Shown piece after piece: positions 53,234-63,109 of a stretch of 64,000 nt of DNA. The DNA is taken from positions 62,001 to 126,000 of the forward strand of contig NZ_BPIJ01000003.1 in NCBI RefSeq assembly GCF_026004055.1. Reading direction: 5' to 3'. Position 1 is the stretch's first letter, and each line of letters begins with the position of its first letter. The translations under genes and the position numbers were made by a program. This DNA is from Meiothermus sp. (GTDB lineage Bacteria; Deinococcota; Deinococci; Deinococcales; Thermaceae). The notes under the pieces were generated by a model. That model did not search any database. It was not told the origin of the DNA and was given only the letters and a program-made list of their open reading frames with translations.

Positions 53234-54481
53234 GTGCTGGCGCTGGCCTTACTCCGTGACCCCAAATATCGAACCTACTGGATTGCGCTTTTTCTTTCTC
53301 AACTGGGCACCTGGATGCAGGCTGCCACCCAGGGCTGGCTGGTGCTCGAGCTCACCGGGAGCGCCGAGCGGCTGGGATTGGTGGTGGCCCTACAGTTTTT
53401 GCCCTCACTGCTGTTCTCCCTGCCCGCCGGGGTGCTCTCCGACCGCTATAGCCGCCGCAACCTGCTCTTCATTACCCAAGGCGGCATGGCGGTGCTGGCT
53501 TTTGGCATGTTTGCCCTGATATTGACCGGGCTGGTGCGCTACGAATACGTTCTGGTGTTTGCTTTCCTGTACGGCCTGTTCAATGCCATGGACTTGCCCG
53601 TGCGACAGGCTTTCACGGTAGAAATCGCTGGCAAAGAGCGCTACCCGGGGGCCATCGCCCTCAATTCCTTCGGCTTCAACACCTCGAGGCTGGTGGGGCC
53701 GGCTTTGGCCGGGCTGCTCATCGCAGGTTTTGGGCTTTCCTGGAGCTATCTGGTCAATGCGCTTTCCTTCATTCCACTGATTGGGGTCTTGTGGGTCACG
53801 CCAGTCAGTAAGATGGATGTCAAGCACACCGGGGTCGTGGCCGACGCCCTCGAGGGCCTGCGCTTTGTCTGGGGGCATCCGTTGGTGCGGCAGGTGGTGG
53901 TTCTGGTGGGGCTAACCAGCTTGCTGGGCATGAACTTCCAGACCATCGTGCCTTCGTACGCCCGGCTCGAGCTCGGCCTCGACGCCCAGGGCTTCGGCTT
54001 CCTGATGTCGGCGGTGGGGCTCGGCTCGATTGTGGCGGCCCTGGTGCAGGCCATCGGTTCTAAGGCCCATCCCATGCGGGCCGTGTTGGGCAGCATGGTT
54101 CTGGGTGTCTCGCTGATAACCCTGGCCCTACCCCTCCCCACTCTTTGGGTAGCGGTGGTGCTGGGCATCGGCGGGCTGGGCATGATTACCACCATGCTCA
54201 ACTCCAACACCACCGTCCAGCTCATTGCCCCCGACCGCATCCGGGGCCGGGTGATGTCGGTATACTCGATGGTCTTGCTAGGCTCTGGGCCGCTTGGGGC
54301 CTATTTTTCGGGCTTTCTGATCGATGCCCTGGGGGCCCGGGGGGGGGTGGCTCTGATGGGGCTGCTAACCCTGGTGGCCACCCTGCTCATGCTGCGCTTT
54401 CCCTGGCCCAAAGAGCTAACCCCCACCCCAGTCCCCAAGGTCGAGCCCCCCATTCCAACCCCCCAGGTTGCCTCGGACTGA
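53234..54481 (+). CDS. MFS transporter, EntS-like exporter
   Basis: A 415-residue major facilitator with twelve predicted helices. Features: RDPKYRTYWIALFLSQLGTW at the start, the loop 2-3 motif GVLSDRYSRRN, FGFNTSRLVGPALAGLLIAG, and DRIRGRVMSVYSMVLLGSGP in the second half, all typical of the MFS_3/EntS group of efflux proteins. Start GTG at 53234. The C-terminal tail is proline-rich. The TetR-like operator suggests induction by an exported compound, which is inference. Confidence 0.9.
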   Translation: MLALALLRDPKYRTYWIALFLSQLGTWMQAATQGWLVLELTGSAERLGLVVALQFLPSLLFSLPAGVLSDRYSRRNLLFITQGGMAVLAFGMFALILTGLVRYEYVLVFAFLYGLFNAMDLPVRQAFTVEIAGKERYPGAIALNSFGFNTSRLVGPALAGLLIAGFGLSWSYLVNALSFIPLIGVLWVTPVSKMDVKHTGVVADALEGLRFVWGHPLVRQVVVLVGLTSLLGMNFQTIVPSYARLELGLDAQGFGFLMSAVGLGSIVAALVQAIGSKAHPMRAVLGSMVLGVSLITLALPLPTLWVAVVLGIGGLGMITTMLNSNTTVQLIAPDRIRGRVMSVYSMVLLGSGPLGAYFSGFLIDALGARGGVALMGLLTLVATLLMLRFPWPKELTPTPVPKVEPPIPTPQVASD

Positions 54482-54493
54482 CCCGGCCTAGGT

Positions 54494-55357
54494 ATGCTGT
54501 GCAAGGTGGAGATTCTACCGGCCCTCGAGGCCCGCTACCAGATGTCCCTCACGCCCCTGGCCGGCGGGGCCGAGGCCCGTACTTTTGCAGGCGACGGGCT
54601 GGTTTTTAAGATCTATCCACCCCACACCACCGAACCAGGGGGCATCTATGCCGCCCGGCTGGAAGCCCTCAACATGACCAAAGCAGGGCTGGGGGAGTGG
54701 GTGGTAGAAACCTATACCCTCAACCAGCACGGCATTCTGGTCACCAAGCGCTACCCCGGAACCAACTTCACCCCCGAACGCTTTAGCCCGGCGGCCCTGG
54801 ACGAACTGGCCCGATTTTTTGTACGCCTGCATAGCCTGCCCGAACCCGGCGTGGTCAGCCAATCCCGGCTGCATAACCGCCTCTCCCAGTTTGGTGGCAC
54901 CCTGCACGACCTGCCAGAAGCCCAGCAGCTTGTGGGTTGGTTGCGGCAACATGTGGGCGAAGTTGCCGGAACCCCCCAGGCCTTCTGCCACCGCGACCCC
55001 CACGCCGGCAACATCCTCCTGAAGCACCCCGAGGCCCAGGGGGTGCCCGAAGCCCTGGTAGTGGACTGGGTGCGCGCCCAGCCCGACGACCCCGCCCGCG
55101 ACCTGGCCATCCTGACCACCGGCACGCTGGTGCTGCTGGGGGAAGAAAAGGCCATTGCTGCCTTGCAAAGCATCGTGCGCCGCTACCGCGAGCCCAAAGC
55201 ACTCTGGCGCCGTCTGCGCTTCTGGGTTCCCCTTACCTACTTGCACGATATGCACTGGTTCCGCACCAAAGAACCCACAGGTTTCGAGGCCGCAGTAGCC
55301 GACAAAATGCCCAAGGCCCTACGGTTTTACCAGGACTTTAACCCAGAGCTGGCCTGA
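54494..55357 (+). CDS. Aminoglycoside phosphotransferase-like kinase (APH family)
   Basis: A 287-residue protein of the protein-kinase-like APH family. Seen: the G-loop-like GGAEARTFAGDGLVFKIYP with the ATP lysine, catalytic loop CHRDPHAGNILL (Brenner motif H-x-D-x-x-x-x-N) and metal-binding VVDWVRAQPDDPARDLA. Substrate is unknown; resistance is not implied. It lies 12 bp after the MFS stop and may be co-transcribed with it. Confidence 0.85.
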   Translation: MLCKVEILPALEARYQMSLTPLAGGAEARTFAGDGLVFKIYPPHTTEPGGIYAARLEALNMTKAGLGEWVVETYTLNQHGILVTKRYPGTNFTPERFSPAALDELARFFVRLHSLPEPGVVSQSRLHNRLSQFGGTLHDLPEAQQLVGWLRQHVGEVAGTPQAFCHRDPHAGNILLKHPEAQGVPEALVVDWVRAQPDDPARDLAILTTGTLVLLGEEKAIAALQSIVRRYREPKALWRRLRFWVPLTYLHDMHWFRTKEPTGFEAAVADKMPKALRFYQDFNPELA

Positions 55358-55484
55358 TGGGTAGGCCGAAAACCCAAAGCCGAAGGCTAAATGCCTCTCA
55401 ACCTTCGGCCAGCTCATGACCATGCCACAGGGGGTATTGCAGCATTTGCTCTCTCTTACAGCAGGGTGTTACGATTCAGCCAAC

Positions 55485-56111
55485 ATGAAAGTGACCGTGG
55501 TAGACCACCCCCTGGTTCAGCACAAGCTGGCCATCATCCGGGACAAACACACCGGCAACAAAGAGTTCCGCGAGCTGATGGAAGAGGTCACCATGCTCAT
55601 GGCCTACGAGGCTATGCGCGACCTCGAGCTCGACCCCGTCACCATCGAGACCCCCCTCACCACCATGACCGCCCACATGCTCTCGGGCAAAAAACTGGCG
55701 GTGGTGGCTATTCTGCGGGCCGGGCTGGTAATGGTGGATGGCATCTTGAAGCTGGTGCCCGCAGCCAAAGTGGGCCATATCGGACTCTACCGCGACCCCG
55801 AAACCCTGAAGCCCGTAGAGTACTACTGCAAGCTGCCAGCCGATATTGCCGAGCGCCGGGTCTTCCTGCTCGACCCCATGCTGGCCACGGCCGGCAGCGC
55901 CGTGCACGCCCTCTCGATTCTTAAGTCCAAGGGAGCCCAGCAGATCAAGCTGATGAGCATCATCGCTGCCCCGGAAGGCCTTAAACGCGTTCAGGAAGCC
56001 CACCCCGACGTAGAAATTGTGGTGGCCGCGGTGGATAGCCACCTCAACGATCACGGCTATATTGTGCCCGGCCTAGGCGATGCCGGCGACCGGATCTATG
56101 GCACCAAGTAA
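55485..56111 (+). CDS. upp: Uracil phosphoribosyltransferase
   Basis: Pyrimidine salvage enzyme converting uracil and PRPP to UMP, 208 residues. [20 protein letters not shown] at the start, [20 protein letters not shown] (uracil-side loop), the PRPP loop [12 protein letters not shown] and the C-terminal uracil-binding [16 protein letters not shown] are all intact. The in-frame extension to 55416 is not homologous. No strong ribosome-binding site is seen, and TACGAT 14 bp upstream may be a -10, so a short leader is possible. Confidence 0.96.
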   Translation: MKVTVVDHPLVQHKLAIIRDKHTGNKEFRELMEEVTMLMAYEAMRDLELDPVTIETPLTTMTAHMLSGKKLAVVAILRAGLVMVDGILKLVPAAKVGHIGLYRDPETLKPVEYYCKLPADIAERRVFLLDPMLATAGSAVHALSILKSKGAQQIKLMSIIAAPEGLKRVQEAHPDVEIVVAAVDSHLNDHGYIVPGLGDAGDRIYGTK

Positions 56112-56157
56112 AGCGGGCTCATTTCTCACCCATCCGCTATAAGCTAAGGCGATTGGG

Positions 56158-57270
56158 ATGTTTGAGTTTCTCAAATCCATCGGTATCGCCAACCCCACCG
56201 GCTCGGGCTGGCTGATTGTGGTCTTCACCTTTGTAGTAGCCTGGACCGTCACCTGGCGTTTTATACCCAGGGTGCGGCAGTTTGCCCTCAAGGTAGGCTG
56301 GGCCGACCTGCCCAACGCCCGCCGTCTCAACAAAGAACCCCTACCCAATGCCGGAGGCCTGGCCATTTTTGCCGGCGTGGTGGCAGCCCTGGTAGTGGCC
56401 ACAGCCCTACGCCCCATCCTGATCCAGGAAGTGCAGGTACAGGTGCTGGCCATTCTGTTGGGGGGGGCCATTCTGGTACTGGTGGGTTTTGTAGACGATC
56501 AGTTCGGCCTGCCACCCCTATTCCGACTGTTGGTACAGATGCTGGCAGCACTGCTCTTGGTAGCCGTGGATATTCGCTTTCATGCCGCGTTTGGCACGGC
56601 TTTAGATCCATTTTGGGGCATCGTGCTCACGATTGCTTGGGTGGTCGGCATCACCAACGCGGTCAACCTGATGGACGGGGTAGATGGCCTGGCCGGGGGC
56701 ATCGCCTTTATTACCGCCATGAGCCTGCTGGCCGTCTCGGCCCAGAACCCCCAGTGGGCGGCCGCCACCCTGGTACTGGCTGCCCTGGCGGGTGCGGCTT
56801 TGGGGTTTTTGCGACACAACTTCTTTCCTTCCAAGATCATCATGGGGGATGCCGGGGCCTATTTCTTTGGCTATGTGCTGGCTGCCACTGCCTTGCTGGG
56901 TAGCCTCAAAGTCACCACGGTTTTTTCGTTGGTGCCTACGGCCTTGTTTTTGCTGCTGCCCATTCTGGACACTTCACAGGTGTTTATCCGCCGCCTCCTC
57001 AAGCGGCAAAACCCCATGTCTACGCCCGGCAAAGACCACATCCACCACCGGCTTTTGGCCCGGGGCTTCTCCCAGCGCCGCACCACCCTCATTTTATGGA
57101 TTGTTACTCTGGCTCTGAATCTGGTTGCTTTGCACGTACAGGGGGTAAGCCCGTTGGTCATTGGAGTAACCGCCATCGGCACTGCGTCGTTGCTGGGCTT
57201 TACCGTCTGGCGCAAGCTGCGGGCAGTGTGGAAAGAGACCTTGGGCCAGGCCCAAACCAACGCCGGCTAA
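56158..57270 (+). CDS. WecA/MraY-type phospho-sugar transferase
   Basis: A 370-residue integral membrane enzyme (about eleven helices) that transfers a sugar-1-phosphate, probably N-acetylglucosamine, from a UDP-sugar to undecaprenyl phosphate, starting polysaccharide or teichoic-type polymer synthesis. Motifs: [10 protein letters not shown] (D-D-x-x-D/G loop), [24 protein letters not shown] and the HIHHRL histidine loop. The [13 protein letters not shown] start region separates WecA/TagO from MraY. It lies 46 bp after upp. Confidence 0.9.
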   Translation: MFEFLKSIGIANPTGSGWLIVVFTFVVAWTVTWRFIPRVRQFALKVGWADLPNARRLNKEPLPNAGGLAIFAGVVAALVVATALRPILIQEVQVQVLAILLGGAILVLVGFVDDQFGLPPLFRLLVQMLAALLLVAVDIRFHAAFGTALDPFWGIVLTIAWVVGITNAVNLMDGVDGLAGGIAFITAMSLLAVSAQNPQWAAATLVLAALAGAALGFLRHNFFPSKIIMGDAGAYFFGYVLAATALLGSLKVTTVFSLVPTALFLLLPILDTSQVFIRRLLKRQNPMSTPGKDHIHHRLLARGFSQRRTTLILWIVTLALNLVALHVQGVSPLVIGVTAIGTASLLGFTVWRKLRAVWKETLGQAQTNAG

Positions 57271-57404
57271 TTACCCTCTCGCAGAAATCCCATTCCACTC
57301 CCGCTGCCATCGAAAAGGATGATTGGCAAGCCCCGTCCTTAAGACGCAGAGAGGGCATCCGGCAAGGCCCCCAACCCACTTTGTTGCAATAGAGCGGTTC
57401 CTAG

Positions 57405-57742
57405 TGGTCTGGTAACAAAATATGCAGTATGGGGTTTAGCCTTCAGAACGCGCCGTGTCTCGTAAACCTGGGCCTTCGGTGCCTTGCCTGTACGGTCATG
57501 CAAAAAGCACCCCACCCCGCTTCGCCCCTTCCCTCCCCTACTGCGTAGGGGAGGCCAGGTGGGGTGGCTGACCTGGCCCTTCACCCAGCGGATTGGGGGC
57601 CTTGCCTGATACCCTCCCCCACCCTCCCTACGCGGTAGGGAGGGCGTTTTTAGGCCATCTCGGGGGCCGAAGTGGGATGGAATCTCTACATCGATGTATT
57701 CGGGGTGCGGTACAAAACTTCGGAAATTTAGTTACCAGACCA
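57405..57742 (+). mobile_element. Miniature element A, copy 4 (338 bp)
   Basis: Complete, from TGGTCTGGTAAC to GTTACCAGACCA, same orientation as copies 1 and 2, no B element attached. Left flank CCTAG, right flank CTTAG. It sits in the 735-bp gap between the WecA-like gene and hera; TAGAGCGGTTCCTA (57390-57403) at its left edge also occurs at 39677. Confidence 0.87.
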
Positions 57743-58005
57743 CTTAGCGCCGGTTTGCTCGATATTTGAGGAGATCGCGCAAAATATCCGCCACCCTTGA
57801 CAAAACCCGCCCCATCCCCCACACTGCAAGGGTTGCGCTTACTTGCCGCAGGGTGCGGAAGCGCATGGTTCAGCAAAGCCGTACATCCTACACCTCGATA
57901 CAGTTTGGACATTTCGGTTCTTTCTGGGATGGGCGGCTCGAACCCTAGCGGGTTGGATTGGCCTAGGCGGCTCTTCGGCCCACACCCAAAAAGGACGTTT
58001 GGAAT
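57743..58005 (+). promoter_or_regulatory. Upstream region of hera with possible promoter
   Basis: TTGACA at 57797-57802 is a perfect -35; CACACT at 57820-57825, 17 bp on, is a poor -10. If used, the leader would be about 175 nt, long as is common for cold- or stress-controlled helicase genes. No gene or other clear RNA is seen. Confidence 0.35.
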
Positions 58006-59676
58006 ATGGAGTTTTCTGCTTTTACGTTACGGTCTGAAGTTGCTAAGGCCCTCGAGGCCAAAGGTTTCACCACCCCCACCCCCATCCAGGCCGCGGCCAT
58101 CCCGCTGGCGCTGGAAGGGAAGGACGTGCTGGGCCAGGCCCGCACTGGCACCGGCAAGACCCTGGCCTTTGGCATCCCCATTGCCAACCGGCTGGATGCC
58201 GCACACGAGCGGGGACGTGCCCCCCGGGCCCTGATTCTCACCCCTACCCGCGAGCTGGCCCTTCAGGTGGCCAAGGAGCTACAGTGGCTGGCCCCTCACC
58301 TCAGCATCACCCCCATCTACGGCGGCACCGGCTACGGCAAACAGGCCGAGGCCCTCAAGCGCGGCACCGACGTGGTGGTGGCTACCCCTGGAAGGGCCAT
58401 CGACTACCTAGAGCAGCGCGTTCTCGACCTTTCCAAAATAGAGATTGCCGTGCTGGACGAAGCCGACGAAATGCTCTCGATGGGCTTCGAGGAAGCGGTT
58501 GAGCGACTTCTGGAGGCCACCCCCACCAGCCGCCAGACCCTCTTGTTCTCGGCCACCCTGCCCACCTGGGCCCGCCGCCTCTCGGAGCGCTATCAAAAAG
58601 CGGCTATCCTCATCAACGTCATCAAGGACGAGGCCATCTCCTACGAGGAAGTGGCCATTCAGGCGCCCATTCAGAACCGGCTGGCCATGCTTTCGGATCT
58701 GCTCTTTGCCTATGCCCCCGAGCGCACCATTGTGTTTACCAGCACCAAGGCCGAGTGCAACGACCTGGCCTTGGGCTTGGAAAGCCGGGCCCATAGCGCG
58801 GCCCCCATCCACGGCGACATGGGTCAGATTGACCGCGAGCGGGTGATGGAGCGCTTCCGCAGCGGGGCGGTGAACGTGCTGGTGGCCACCGATGTGGCCG
58901 CCCGGGGGCTGGACATCCCCGAGGTAGATCTGGTGGTGCACTACCGCCTGCCCGATCAAAACGAGTCCTACCTGCACCGCTCGGGCCGCACCGGGCGGGC
59001 GGGCCGCTCGGGCAAGGTGGTGATTCTGTACGGCCCCCGCGAGAAGCGCGAACTCGAGACCTTAGAGCGCGAGCTCAAGCGCAGCTTCAAGCGGGTCAAC
59101 CCGCCTACCCCCGAGGAAGTGATGGCGGCCAAGTGGGCCGTGCTGGCCCGCCGTATCGCCAAGCAGCCCGAGGCCGACAAGAAGCTCTGGCGCGAACAGG
59201 CCGAACGCCTCATTGCCGAAGGGGGCGTGGACGCCGTGGCCGGCATGCTGGCCCTGATTCTGGGCGGGGCCCCCACCCCCAAGAGCCTGATTACCGGCGA
59301 GGAAAACTGGGTCACGCTCAAGCTCTCGGGCTCGCGTCTCAGTGTGAACCGGGTGATGGCGGTGATGAAAGGGGCCGGGGCCAGCGAGATCGGGCGCATT
59401 CGCCTGGACGGCGAGGTGGCTGCTTATGTAGACATCCGGCCCGAAGACGTGGGCAAGCTCGATCATTCGGTGCTGCGCGACCTGCGCCTGATGAAAGCCA
59501 CCGAGGTGCCCGCCGAGGCCCGGCTCGAGCGCCAGGGTTTCCGTAGCCAGGGCGGTCGTCAGGGCCGTTCACAGGGCAACCGCGAAGGCGGCCAGCGCCG
59601 CAGCCAGGGTGAGCGCCGTTTCGAAGGACTTGAAGAGCGGCGTGAAGGGGAGCGTCGGCGCGTGGTGTACCGGTAA
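58006..59676 (+). CDS. hera: DEAD-box RNA helicase, Hera type
   Basis: ATP-dependent RNA helicase of 556 residues; Thermus Hera (about 510) binds 23S rRNA hairpins and RNase P RNA and is thought to act as an RNA chaperone. Helicase motifs in order: Q-motif TTPTPIQAAAIPLALEG, ARTGTGKT (I), PTRELALQ (Ia), TPGRAIDYL, LDEADEMLS (II), FSATLP (III), VFTSTKAECNDLA, ATDVAARGLDIP (V), HRSGRTGRAGRSG (VI). Residues about 365-500 cover the dimerisation and RRM-like domains; the tail is rich in arginine, glycine and glutamine. ATG at 58006. Confidence 0.93.
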   Translation: MEFSAFTLRSEVAKALEAKGFTTPTPIQAAAIPLALEGKDVLGQARTGTGKTLAFGIPIANRLDAAHERGRAPRALILTPTRELALQVAKELQWLAPHLSITPIYGGTGYGKQAEALKRGTDVVVATPGRAIDYLEQRVLDLSKIEIAVLDEADEMLSMGFEEAVERLLEATPTSRQTLLFSATLPTWARRLSERYQKAAILINVIKDEAISYEEVAIQAPIQNRLAMLSDLLFAYAPERTIVFTSTKAECNDLALGLESRAHSAAPIHGDMGQIDRERVMERFRSGAVNVLVATDVAARGLDIPEVDLVVHYRLPDQNESYLHRSGRTGRAGRSGKVVILYGPREKRELETLERELKRSFKRVNPPTPEEVMAAKWAVLARRIAKQPEADKKLWREQAERLIAEGGVDAVAGMLALILGGAPTPKSLITGEENWVTLKLSGSRLSVNRVMAVMKGAGASEIGRIRLDGEVAAYVDIRPEDVGKLDHSVLRDLRLMKATEVPAEARLERQGFRSQGGRQGRSQGNREGGQRRSQGERRFEGLEERREGERRRVVYR

Positions 59677-59690
59677 ACCAGCTCAACAAA

Positions 59691-59717
59691 AGCCCCCTCG
59701 AGCGAGGGGGCTTTTTT
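59691..59717 (+). terminator. Terminator after hera, bidirectional form
   Basis: AGCCCCCTCG, 2-nt loop, CGAGGGGGCT followed by TTTTT and preceded by AAAA, so it can serve both hera and the convergent gene at 59720. Confidence 0.88.
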
Positions 59718-59719
59718 CG

Positions 59720-60025
59720 TCAGGCTTGCAAGCGGGGGCGGCGCATCCGGGTCAGGAGCCAGATACCGGCCACCAATAAAAGCAGGGGCAACCCCCACTG
59801 GAACAAGAACCCCAGCACGCCCATCGCCACCCCCAGGGCACTCCCCACCACCCACAGCACCAGGCCCAAAGCCAGCAGCACCAGCAGTAGCGGGAACAAC
59901 ACCACCCCCAGCACCGCCAGGGCCGGCAGGGCCGCTATTGCTAAAACAACCCCCAGGATCGGCCCCAGCCAACCCGTAAGCAGCAGAACCGCCAGCACCA
60001 CCAGCGACCACCCGAGGATGTCCAT
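59720..60025 (-). CDS. Small hydrophobic membrane protein
   Basis: A 101-residue protein from the ATG at 60025, almost entirely hydrophobic (ILGWSLVVLAVLLLTGWLGP, then three more segments) with a basic end (TRMRRPRLQA). No family recognised. It lies 51 bp after tctA on the same strand and may be co-transcribed; the role is unknown. Confidence 0.6.
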   Translation of the reverse strand: MDILGWSLVVLAVLLLTGWLGPILGVVLAIAALPALAVLGVVLFPLLLVLLALGLVLWVVGSALGVAMGVLGFLFQWGLPLLLLVAGIWLLTRMRRPRLQA

Positions 60026-60075
60026 GTCTCGAGGGTAGCGCGTTTGGGGGTGGGGGTCGTGACCCCCCTTACACT

Positions 60076-61584
60076 TCAAAGCTCGTCGTCGCCCCCCAGC
60101 CCCTGCTTTCGGAAGCGGGCAATGATGAGAGGTGAGAACAGCGAGAGCGCGGCCAGTACCCAGAGCGCAATGGCGATGGGGCTGCTGAACAGATAGCCCA
60201 CATCCCCATTGCTGATGGTCATGGCCCGGCGCAGGTTAATTTCCATCAGGTAGCCCAGCACCAGGCCCAACAACACCGGGGCCAGGGGGAACTCGAGCTT
60301 GCGCATCAGGTAGCCCACCAGCCCAAACACCGCCATCAGGAGCAGGTCGAAGGGGTTGTTGTTGACCGCATAGACCCCAATGAAGCTGATGGCCAGCACC
60401 GCCGGAATCAAAAACCAGGCCGGCACCGCCAAGAGCCGCACAAAAAGGCCCACCAGCGGCAGGTTCAATAGAAGCAACACCGCGTTGCCCACGTACATCG
60501 AGGCAATCAGGCCCCAGACCACCTCGGGGTGCTTCTGGAACATCTGCGGCCCCGGCGTCACCCCCAGGCTGATCAGGGCCCCCAGCATGATGGCGGTAGT
60601 ACCGCTGCCGGGCAGGCCCAGGGTCAGGAGGGGAATCATGGCCCCACCTGCCGCCGCGTTGTTGGCCGACTCGGGGGCCGCCACCCCGCGCAAGTCGCCC
60701 TCGCCAAAGCGGGCTTTGGCCCCCAAAAGCCGCTTCTCGGTGGTGTAGGCCACGAAGCTGGCAATGGAGGCCCCGGCCCCCGGCAAGACCCCAATCAGGA
60801 AGCCCAGCACGCTGCTGCGCAGGATGGTGAGCAGGGAGGCCATGAAGTCGCGGAAGGAAAGGTAGATGCGCCCCACCTGGGCCCGCATGGCGCCTGGGGT
60901 TTTCTCCTCCAGGAGCATCAGCACCTCGCTCACGGCAAAAAGCCCAATGGCCACCACCAGAAAGTCCATGCCGTCCTCGAGCTGCAAAAACCCAAAAGTA
61001 TAGCGCGAGATGCCCGACTGCGGATCCTGGCCCACCGTAGCCAGCATCAGGCCAAAGCCGGTGGCGATCAGGGCCTTGAACATGTTTTTGCCCGCCAGGG
61101 CCGAGAGGGTGGAGAAACCAAAGACCATCAGGGCAAAGTATTCGGCAGGCCCAAAGCGGATGGCCCACTGGGCCAGCAGGGGCCCCAGGGTCATGAGGCC
61201 CACCACCGAAAGGGTACCGGCGATAAACGAGCCCCAGGCCGCCATGGCCAGCGCGGGGCCGGCCTGGCCCTGCTTGGCCAGCTTGTGGCCATCCAGGGCC
61301 GTGACCACCGAGGAGGTCTCGCCGGGGATGTTGAGCAGGATGCTGGTGGTGGAGCCCCCGTACATGGCCCCGTAGTAGATGCCCGCCAGCAGGATGATGG
61401 CTGACTCGGGCGGCATCTTGAGAGCGAAGGTGAGGGGCACCAGCAGGGCCACCCCGCTGATGGGGCCAATACCCGGCAGCACCCCAATGAGGGTACCCAC
61501 CAGGCAGCCCAGCACCACCAGGAGCAGGTTGAGCGGCTCTAGGGCCACCCCAAAACCGTTGAGGAGCGCTTGAAAGATGTCCAC
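60076..61584 (-). CDS. tctA: Tripartite tricarboxylate transporter, large permease TctA
   Basis: A 502-residue inner-membrane permease with about twelve helices. Family blocks: LVGTLIGVLPGIGPISGVAL, GIYYGAMYGGSTTSILLNIP, GETSSVVTALDGHKLAKQG and APESANNAAAGGAMIPLLTL. Start is GTG at 61584 with GGGGAGA upstream. It works with TctB and the TctC receptor, importing citrate or another carboxylic acid with Na+. The gene is 9 bp after tctB. Confidence 0.94.
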   Translation of the reverse strand: MDIFQALLNGFGVALEPLNLLLVVLGCLVGTLIGVLPGIGPISGVALLVPLTFALKMPPESAIILLAGIYYGAMYGGSTTSILLNIPGETSSVVTALDGHKLAKQGQAGPALAMAAWGSFIAGTLSVVGLMTLGPLLAQWAIRFGPAEYFALMVFGFSTLSALAGKNMFKALIATGFGLMLATVGQDPQSGISRYTFGFLQLEDGMDFLVVAIGLFAVSEVLMLLEEKTPGAMRAQVGRIYLSFRDFMASLLTILRSSVLGFLIGVLPGAGASIASFVAYTTEKRLLGAKARFGEGDLRGVAAPESANNAAAGGAMIPLLTLGLPGSGTTAIMLGALISLGVTPGPQMFQKHPEVVWGLIASMYVGNAVLLLLNLPLVGLFVRLLAVPAWFLIPAVLAISFIGVYAVNNNPFDLLLMAVFGLVGYLMRKLEFPLAPVLLGLVLGYLMEINLRRAMTISNGDVGYLFSSPIAIALWVLAALSLFSPLIIARFRKQGLGGDDEL

Positions 61585-61593
61585 AGATCTCCC

Positions 61594-62025
61594 CTACCCA
61601 AAAATCCGGCCCACCGGTAGGCTCACGCCCAGCCCTTGGGTGAACAACAGGTAAACTGCCAGCGTGAAGGCCAAGGCACCCCCCAACCCCTGCCACCAGC
61701 GCGCCCCAAACAGCACCGCCAGCAGGGTCATCTCGAGGGTGGTGGTGACAATGAACCCCAGCGGCACAATCAGGTAGGCGTAGGCCACCAGGCTGAGGAG
61801 CACCAGCCCCAACACCGGCCAGAAGCGCCGCGGGGGCCAGTGGGGCTCGGGGTCGGGCCTAAAGATGAGCCACAAGGCCGAAAGGCCCACCAGAACCGCG
61901 ATAATGTAGGGGAAAGGCCGCGGCCCCAGGGGGTCGGACAAAAAGCCCACCTGCATCCGGCCGGCCTCGAGGGCATACCCCAACGCCAGCAGCAGAATCA
62001 AAACGCCTACAACGCGGTCGGTCAT
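61594..62025 (-). CDS. tctB: Tripartite tricarboxylate transporter, small permease TctB
   Basis: A 143-residue protein with four predicted helices, the expected form for TctB. Start DRVVGVLILLLALGYALEAG, followed by FLSDPLGPRPFPYIIAVLVG, which holds the conserved D-P-x-G-P-x-x-F-P block. Position between tctC and tctA confirms the assignment. Confidence 0.9.
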   Translation of the reverse strand: MTDRVVGVLILLLALGYALEAGRMQVGFLSDPLGPRPFPYIIAVLVGLSALWLIFRPDPEPHWPPRRFWPVLGLVLLSLVAYAYLIVPLGFIVTTTLEMTLLAVLFGARWWQGLGGALAFTLAVYLLFTQGLGVSLPVGRIFG

Positions 62026-62080
62026 ACCAAGCGCTCACGGCGCATAGCTAAATAGGCTCACCCTTGCTATGGGCCATCGG

Positions 62081-63049
62081 CTACCGGATGATGCCCAACT
62101 CGCGGGAGAGGTTACGGAACTGGTTCACCTGCCGGTCGATGAAGACCTGGAACTCGGCCCCCACCATGAAGAACTGACCCAGGCTGTTCTGTTCGCGTAC
62201 CTTGGCCCACTCCGGGCTGCGCTCCACTTTGCGCAGGGCCTGCTGCCAGAACTCGTAAGCGTTGGCAGGCATGTTTTTGGGCACGTAGAAGCCGCGCCAG
62301 ACCACCCAGTCTACGTTGTAGCCCAGTTCGCGCAAGGTGGGCACATTGGCATAGGGGGCCGGCAGACGGCGGGGAGACATCAGGCCCAGTACCCGCACCG
62401 TGCCGGCCTGCACCTGGGCCCGCAGTTCCGAGGCATCACCGGCGAAAACTTGGATAAAACCCCCTAGCAGGGAGGTCAGAGCTTCTCCACCCCCATCAAA
62501 GGGCACGTACTTGATGGCCCGAGGCTCGATACCCGCCGCCCGGCCCAACAGCAGCACCTTCATGTGATCCTGGCCGCCCACCGCACTCCCGCCGCCCACC
62601 GCAATCTTGGAAGGGTCGGCCTTCCAGGCCGCCACCAGTTCTTGCATGGTTTTCCAGGGAGCATCGGCCTTGACGGCTACCAGGCCAAAGTCGGCGGCCA
62701 CAGCGCCCAGCCAGCGCACATCGCGCTCGGTAAAACGGCTGTACTGGCCCTGGGCCAACCGCACGGTGGTGGCGGGGCTGGCAGCCACAATCAGGTTGGG
62801 ATCGTCGCTCCGCTGGGTAACCACATTGGCATAGGCGACCCCGCCCCCACCCCCGGTCATGTTGGTAACCTTCATGGGTTGTGGAATGATTTTTAGGTCG
62901 AGCATCACCTGGGCCACGCTACGGCAGGTGAAGTCCCAACCGCCCCCAGCCCCGGCGGGCGCAATGCACTCGGGGTTACGGGGGGTAAACTGGGCCCAAG
63001 CGCCTCCCAGCATCATGGCCAGAAAAAACAGCACAGTTACACGCTTCAT
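62081..63049 (-). CDS. tctC: Tripartite tricarboxylate transporter receptor (Bug/TctC)
   Basis: Periplasmic receptor of 322 residues with a signal peptide (MKRVTVLFFLAMMLGGAWA). Bug-family features: ECIAPAGAGGGWDFTCRSVA with the ligand loop, GGGGGVAYANVV, IAVGGGSAVGGQDHMKVLLL and KYVPFDGGGEALTSLLGG. The N-terminal IAPAGAGGGWD form is typical of TctC proteins for di- and tricarboxylates. AGGAGGAAGAG before the ATG. First gene of the transport operon; tctB starts 56 bp later. Confidence 0.93.
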   Translation of the reverse strand: MKRVTVLFFLAMMLGGAWAQFTPRNPECIAPAGAGGGWDFTCRSVAQVMLDLKIIPQPMKVTNMTGGGGGVAYANVVTQRSDDPNLIVAASPATTVRLAQGQYSRFTERDVRWLGAVAADFGLVAVKADAPWKTMQELVAAWKADPSKIAVGGGSAVGGQDHMKVLLLGRAAGIEPRAIKYVPFDGGGEALTSLLGGFIQVFAGDASELRAQVQAGTVRVLGLMSPRRLPAPYANVPTLRELGYNVDWVVWRGFYVPKNMPANAYEFWQQALRKVERSPEWAKVREQNSLGQFFMVGAEFQVFIDRQVNQFRNLSRELGIIR

Positions 63050-63109
63050 CTCTTCCTCCTGTTACACCACATTGAAGATGCTCCGATTGTACTCAGTGCA
63101 CCCGGGCCG

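Noticed and set aside
57628-57960. Short frames across the right end of A4 and the hera leader
   Set aside because: No family likeness, no ribosome-binding site, and partly inside the repeat.
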